Positions 7,560 through 10,300 of a stretch of DNA of 10,300 nt are shown here, piece by piece; within the stretch, counting starts at the first letter, position 1, and every line of letters starts with the position of its first letter. Source of the stretch: Planoprotostelium fungivorum (taxonomy: Eukaryota; Evosea; Variosea; Cavosteliida; Cavosteliaceae); contig MDYQ01000435.1 of assembly GCA_003024175.1 (NCBI GenBank), positions 1 to 10,300 of the forward strand, read 5' to 3'. Below the pieces are notes generated by a model. It did not search any database. It saw only the letters and a list, made by a program, of their open reading frames with translations, and was not told the origin of the DNA. Position numbers and translations under genes: made by a program.

Positions 7560-7587
7560 CTGGGTCGATTTTGTTCTAGACGGCTTT
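7560..7587 (-). repeat. Right terminal inverted repeat
   Basis: Reverse complement of 2125-2152 with one mismatch. It ends CTAGACGGCTTT at the outer tip and is followed directly by AATG. Confidence 0.92.
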
Positions 7588-7591
7588 AATG
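7588..7591. repeat. Target-site duplication, right copy (AATG)
   Basis: Matches 2121-2124 and directly abuts the right inverted repeat. Confidence 0.7.
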
Positions 7592-7809
7592 GGCTATTAT
7601 TGTTCTGTCCCTATGATGATCACAACACACCGTTAACTCTCTTCGTACAGATCATTCCTTTCCTTATTTTTCTATCGATTGGTGAACACGAGATGGTGGC
7701 CTGCATATTTGAAGCTGAGATCACTGTTTATTCATATCGTGAGAGGAGCTTCCTCCTCTTTTTGTTGCCTCTTACGCATCAGGTAGCTCTCGATCTTCAC
7801 ATTGTCAGA
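7592..7809. other. Short intergenic stretch right of the transposon
   Basis: A plus-strand open frame crosses this stretch (about 7600-7920) but runs into the antisense of the membrane-protein gene and has no motif, so it is not called. Confidence 0.45.
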
Positions 7810-7815
7810 TTTATT
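7810..7815 (-). terminator. Poly(A) signal overlapping the membrane-protein stop codon
   Basis: Minus-strand AATAAA contains the TAA stop (7813-7811), the same arrangement as in the transposase gene. Confidence 0.55.
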
Positions 7816-8374
7816 CAGACAGACCATGGTATCTCACCCCGTCAACGATCAAGAGAAGGCACATCAGTCCTACACCAAGCCCTCCAGCCGATCTCTCATC
7901 GAATGCGTTGGGATCGTTGACGCCCACGACTAACGCGTACGATATCAGGCAGAGCAAGGCCAGCACTATTCTGACTGCCCAGTTGTTCCACATCCGAGGG
8001 AACCACAGTGAGGTAGTCTTCAGTGGTGCGATGAGGCAGAGACAGACTCCCGTCACGACGGCAAATAGGATCGTCTCCCACTGGTCAAAGTGTCTGCTGA
8101 CACAGCTGAGGACCAGAGGTACGATGCTGAGGAGATTCGCGAGGACCTCTACTCCGAGGACGAACATCCTTCCCACTCGGATGGGTAGACGAGCCTGATG
8201 GGTTTGTTGGAGGTAAAAGTAGTCCATGATCTTTTGTGCGGCAGTGTCGGTCGGCAGAGCTACATACGCGTCTAACGCTGGATCTTGAGAGTTTTGCAGG
8301 GCCCAGACTTCGACGTCGGTGGGAAGACGGAGAGATAAGACGGTCTCTTGGTAAGTTGCTGATTGTCCTCCCAT
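7811..8374 (-). CDS. Small four-helix membrane protein, unknown function
   Basis: A single uninterrupted exon of 187 codons. The ATG at 8374 (MGGQSATYQ) is the first in the frame; the frame is open further upstream but without an ATG. The first 80 residues are soluble and include LRLPTDVEVW and DAYVALPTD. Four hydrophobic segments follow: MFVLGVEVLANLLSIVPLVL, then ILFAVVTGVCLCLIAPL, then AVRIVLALLCLISYALVVGV, then GLGVGLMCLLLIVDGV. The loop between segments 2 and 3 is Trp/Arg-rich (WFPRMWNNW). I do not recognise the family. The topology suggests a tetraspanning membrane protein with a cytosolic N-terminus. It is the only intron-less gene in the window. It starts divergently from the redoxin gene, about 380 bp away. 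Confidence 0.72.
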   Translation of the reverse strand: MGGQSATYQETVLSLRLPTDVEVWALQNSQDPALDAYVALPTDTAAQKIMDYFYLQQTHQARLPIRVGRMFVLGVEVLANLLSIVPLVLSCVSRHFDQWETILFAVVTGVCLCLIAPLKTTSLWFPRMWNNWAVRIVLALLCLISYALVVGVNDPNAFDERSAGGLGVGLMCLLLIVDGVRYHGLSE

Positions 8375-8752
8375 TCTCGCGGCTCTCGATCGGCTCTTGT
8401 TATGATTGAGCGGCCGGCTGATCGCGAGTGGCGATATTACAAGAAATTCGTAAATCGATGACAAAACGCGCAGTATTCTCGCAGTATATCACCGGTGGTA
8501 CATATCCATGGGCCAAATCTGAGAGAAAACCAGGAACTGTGTTTAACTGGCACTTAAAATTAGAACACTGAAATCAAGTGTAGATTTATGAGGAATCGAG
8601 GACAATGTAGCTTTGGAAGGACAAGAGCAATGAAGAAGTGAAAATCGTATGATATCCAAGAGGGACAGAAGAGAAAGGTTTATTTGGCAGAACCGATAAA
8701 TCCCGCGTTTGTAGATTGAATTGAAATCAATTTCCGCCAGCATAACATCAGC
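8375..8752. promoter_or_regulatory. Divergent intergenic region, membrane protein / redoxin gene
   Basis: These 378 bp separate two genes pointing away from each other, so both promoters probably lie here. A minus-strand open frame that ends at 8543 overlaps the region but lacks motifs and crosses the first redoxin exon antisense; I reject it. I see no clear TATA box or repeat. Confidence 0.4.
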
Positions 8753-9427
8753 ATGTCGGAAACCATCAAGGTGCCCACTCTCATAGAAGTAACATTGATT
8801 CGTACAGAAAATATTTGGGGATACTCTTGTTTGTTCAGATGGCAGCAAGGTTTGATGTCATATCGAGCGTGCGATTGACACCGACATAGATATCCACCGA
8901 TGATCTACAAGGAAAGATCATCGCAGTCTATTTCTCTGCCCACTGGTGTGGTCCATGCAGACAGTTCACTCCTCTTCTAATCGCCACGTACCAAAAGCTG
9001 AAAGAAGAAGGCAAGCCGTTCGAGGTGATGAATATTATCGAAATTCTCCAATCACATCTCTTGCCAGGTCGTCTTCATTTCAAATGACAAAGATCAAGCT
9101 GGCTTCAAAAGTTACTTTTCAAAGATGCCTTGGAAAGCCGTCGATTTTGCTGACGAAGAGCGTAGAGGTATGCTCCATTGCATCTGTCCGAGAAATGACA
9201 AAATCCAGATGCGATCGGTGATAAGCTTCACCTGAAGGGTCTCCCCACTCTCATTGTACTCAATTCAGAGGGAAAAGTTTTGAGTAAGAACGGACAACCT
9301 GATGTGAGTGATCGGATGGGTCGATATCGTCTCACACTGACAAAAGGTGACGAAACTGAAAGAGAAGGCGTTCGACGTGTGGTCTACAACTGAGCCGAAG
9401 GAGAAGGGAGACTGCATCGTCTCGTGA
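8753..9427 (+). CDS. Nucleoredoxin/tryparedoxin-like protein with C-terminal CaaX-type box
   Basis: Six exons: 8753-8788, 8839-8856, 8890-9024, 9068-9167, 9209-9303 and 9347-9427, about 154 residues. YFSAHWCGPCRQFTP is the thioredoxin-fold active site in the form typical of nucleoredoxins and tryparedoxins. SKMPWKAVDF and the cis-proline GLPTLIVL confirm the fold. One domain fills the whole protein. It should reduce or isomerise disulfides in target proteins. The last four residues are CIVS, a farnesylation-type CaaX box, so membrane attachment is likely; that is rare in this family to my knowledge. The second intron is uncertain: 33 nt from donor GTCATA, or only 21 nt from GTGCGA at 8869, both in frame and both ending at 8889. 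It converges on the EXS gene. Confidence 0.85.
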
Positions 9428-9489
9428 TGATGTATGTCATCCCGAGTCGTTGTGCATCATGCGCGACATTTGTATTATCGTACTGAATG

Positions 9490-9495
9490 AATAAA
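9490..9495 (+). terminator. Poly(A) signal of the redoxin gene
   Basis: AATAAA 62 nt past the TGA stop, inside TGAATGAATAAATACAT. Confidence 0.6.
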
Positions 9496-9508
9496 TACAT
9501 ATATTAGT

Positions 9509-9613
9509 GATCGTGATTGCCATCAGTGATCATCACGCGATCGCCCTGATCGTAACGATCGTTGTGATCAGATCAGATCCTTCATCGTCCGATCAGTAAC
9601 GGCGATGACGATC
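9509..9613. repeat. Cluster of ten GATC tetramers
   Basis: GATC starts at 9509, 9528, 9539, 9548, 9557, 9566, 9571, 9576, 9591 and 9610. About 0.4 would be expected by chance in 105 bp. Several sit in short palindromes such as GTGATCATCAC and GCGATCGC. Function unknown; it may be a degenerate short repeat. Confidence 0.6.
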
Positions 9614-9735
9614 ACGTTCCCATCTGTTTTAAAATGGAGAGAAAAACGTGACTTTCTTTTATGTCACTGCCTCCAAAAGAAGAAACAACATTCGATCACG
9701 CCAACATGCAAAGTCAGAGACGTTCATGTCTCTTC

Positions 9736-10300
9736 TCACGGCCTCTTGATGTCTCTGAACTTCATGATGTTGTTCGAGTGTACGTGTTCTAATCGGATGA
9801 TGGCCCACACGGACCTTCTGACGATCTCGATCGATCCGTACAAGAGAGGCAGGTAGGTGGGATGAAGGTGTTGCACTGGAAGTTGAGCCTGATTCCCCAT
9901 CAGTTGATATTTCAGAGTGGCGATGAATGAAATGACCCGACGGTCAGTGATGATGATGTCGCACGTGTGACATCAGAACATCTCATTGCACACAGACATA
10001 ACGAACTTGAACATGAAATGAAAATGAAAATTTTGATTGATGGAGGGTGAGAGAATCATCTCACCAGTGACCACGTCCATGTGAATCGTCCTACTAATTC
10101 CAAGAAGAAGACGAAATAATAAACCTGTCTTTCCTTCAACTCTCCCGCGACAGAATGCACCGGTGAAGTATTTCTCTCACTTCTGGTTTGAATAACATGT
10201 TGTCTCTCTTTAAAAACTTTTTTCCAAAGGGATTGATGCTCAGCCCCCAATCTTTCACAATGTCCCACCACAATACGTAAGCCGTAGAAATTCCGATGGA
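9736..10300 (-). CDS. EXS-domain phosphate exporter family protein (XPR1/SYG1/PHO1), C-terminal part
   Basis: Three exons in the window: 10300-10181, 10124-10065 and 9888-9736, giving the last 110 residues; the 5' part lies beyond the right edge. STAYVLWWDIVKDWGL matches the conserved EXS signature (Tyr, TrpAsp, AspTrpGlyLeu). YYFVFFLELVGRFTWTW corresponds to the helix ending RFxWT. EIVRRSVWAIIRLEHVHSNN matches the family's ExxRRxxWxxxRLExEHxxN segment. Family members export inorganic phosphate across membranes, with an N-terminal SPX domain sensing inositol pyrophosphates; that part is not visible here. Introns are 56 nt (10180-10125) and 176 nt (10064-9889). The protein stops soon after the EXS core (FRDIKRP), a short tail. 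A non-canonical CATAAA (9663-9658) is a possible poly(A) signal. Confidence 0.85.
9889..10064 (-). other. 176-nt intron of the EXS gene
   Basis: Phase-0 GTGAG...CAG intron between the RFTWTWSL exon and the AQLPVQHL exon. It is more than three times as long as any other intron inferred here. I see no gene or repeat in it beyond a short A-rich purine stretch on the plus strand (10014-10029). Confidence 0.65.

Larger units (their letters stand above)
2125..7587. mobile_element. Complete 5.46-kb DNA transposon with two divergent genes
   Basis: The element is bounded by 28-bp inverted repeats (27 of 28 matching) and an AATG duplication. It carries a DUF7869-like probable transposase on the minus strand and a ParB/sulfiredoxin-like protein on the plus strand. 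They diverge from a central gap and end 91 bp and 94 bp from the tips. Both reading frames are intact after intron removal and the inverted repeats differ at one base, so it may be recent or still active. Ten interrupted palindromes lie in its introns and phased half-sites lie near both ends. The 4-bp duplication is compatible with several superfamilies (for example Sola, Ginger or Academ), but the gene content matches none I can name with confidence, so I leave the superfamily open. Confidence 0.88.
9428..9735. other. Convergent intergenic region with a GATC cluster
   Basis: About 308 bp between the stop codons of two convergent genes. It contains a poly(A) signal for the redoxin gene and a dense GATC cluster at 9509-9613. 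A plus-strand open frame from 9605 is antisense to the EXS gene and shows no motif. Confidence 0.55.

Noticed and set aside
8543-8848. Minus-strand open frame of 101 codons
   Set aside because: No ATG supported by context, no motif, and it crosses the first redoxin exon.
9605-9856. Plus-strand open frame of 83 codons
   Set aside because: Antisense to the last EXS exon, which has clear family motifs.
1-10300. tRNA or rRNA genes, or a bacterial origin with GTG/TTG starts
   Set aside because: No cloverleaf or rRNA segment was recognised by eye, and GTG/TTG-started frames are exon interiors; splice sites and AATAAA signals show a eukaryotic nuclear sequence.

Overview
The window is nuclear DNA of a compact, intron-dense eukaryote. 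No gene is readable as one open frame. Five can be rebuilt once GT-AG introns are removed, and the frames and intron phases then close exactly. I infer about 32 introns: 31 are 32-56 nt and one is 176 nt. Donors are mostly GTGAG or GTGA. All three standard stops are used, and AATAAA signals sit on or just after stop codons. This suits a unicellular protist (for example an amoebozoan) or a fungus; I cannot place it further.

Left flank (1-2120): a minus-strand gene (1983-497) for a secreted zinc metallopeptidase with a signal peptide, an HESGH motif and a C-terminal ricin-type beta-trefoil lectin domain. A 64-bp perfect copy of part of its first exon lies at the window edge (1-64).

Centre (2125-7587): an apparently complete 5,463-bp DNA transposon. 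It has 28-bp terminal inverted repeats with one mismatch and a 4-bp AATG target-site duplication. Two intron-rich genes diverge from about 5100-5277 and run to the ends, leaving 91 and 94 bp of terminal non-coding DNA. The minus gene (813 codons, 12 exons) encodes a DUF7869-like, probably RNase H-fold transposase. The plus gene (626 codons, 9 exons) encodes a protein with a ParB/sulfiredoxin-like domain (DGCHRLEA) and basic, probably nuclear-localising segments. Ten interrupted palindromes, RGTTAY-N3-RTAACY, lie one per intron, five in each gene. The same half-site recurs as 20-21 bp phased repeats, in mirrored orientation, just inside both inverted repeats. I infer it is a binding site for an element-encoded protein, possibly the ParB-like one. 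The interior from about 2400 to 5815 is strongly CpG-depleted, while both ends and the flanks are not.

Right flank (7592-10300): a minus-strand four-helix membrane protein of unknown function; a plus-strand nucleoredoxin/tryparedoxin-like protein with WCGPC and a C-terminal CIVS prenylation-type box; and, convergent with it, the 3' end of an EXS-domain (XPR1/SYG1/PHO1 family) gene that runs off the right edge.
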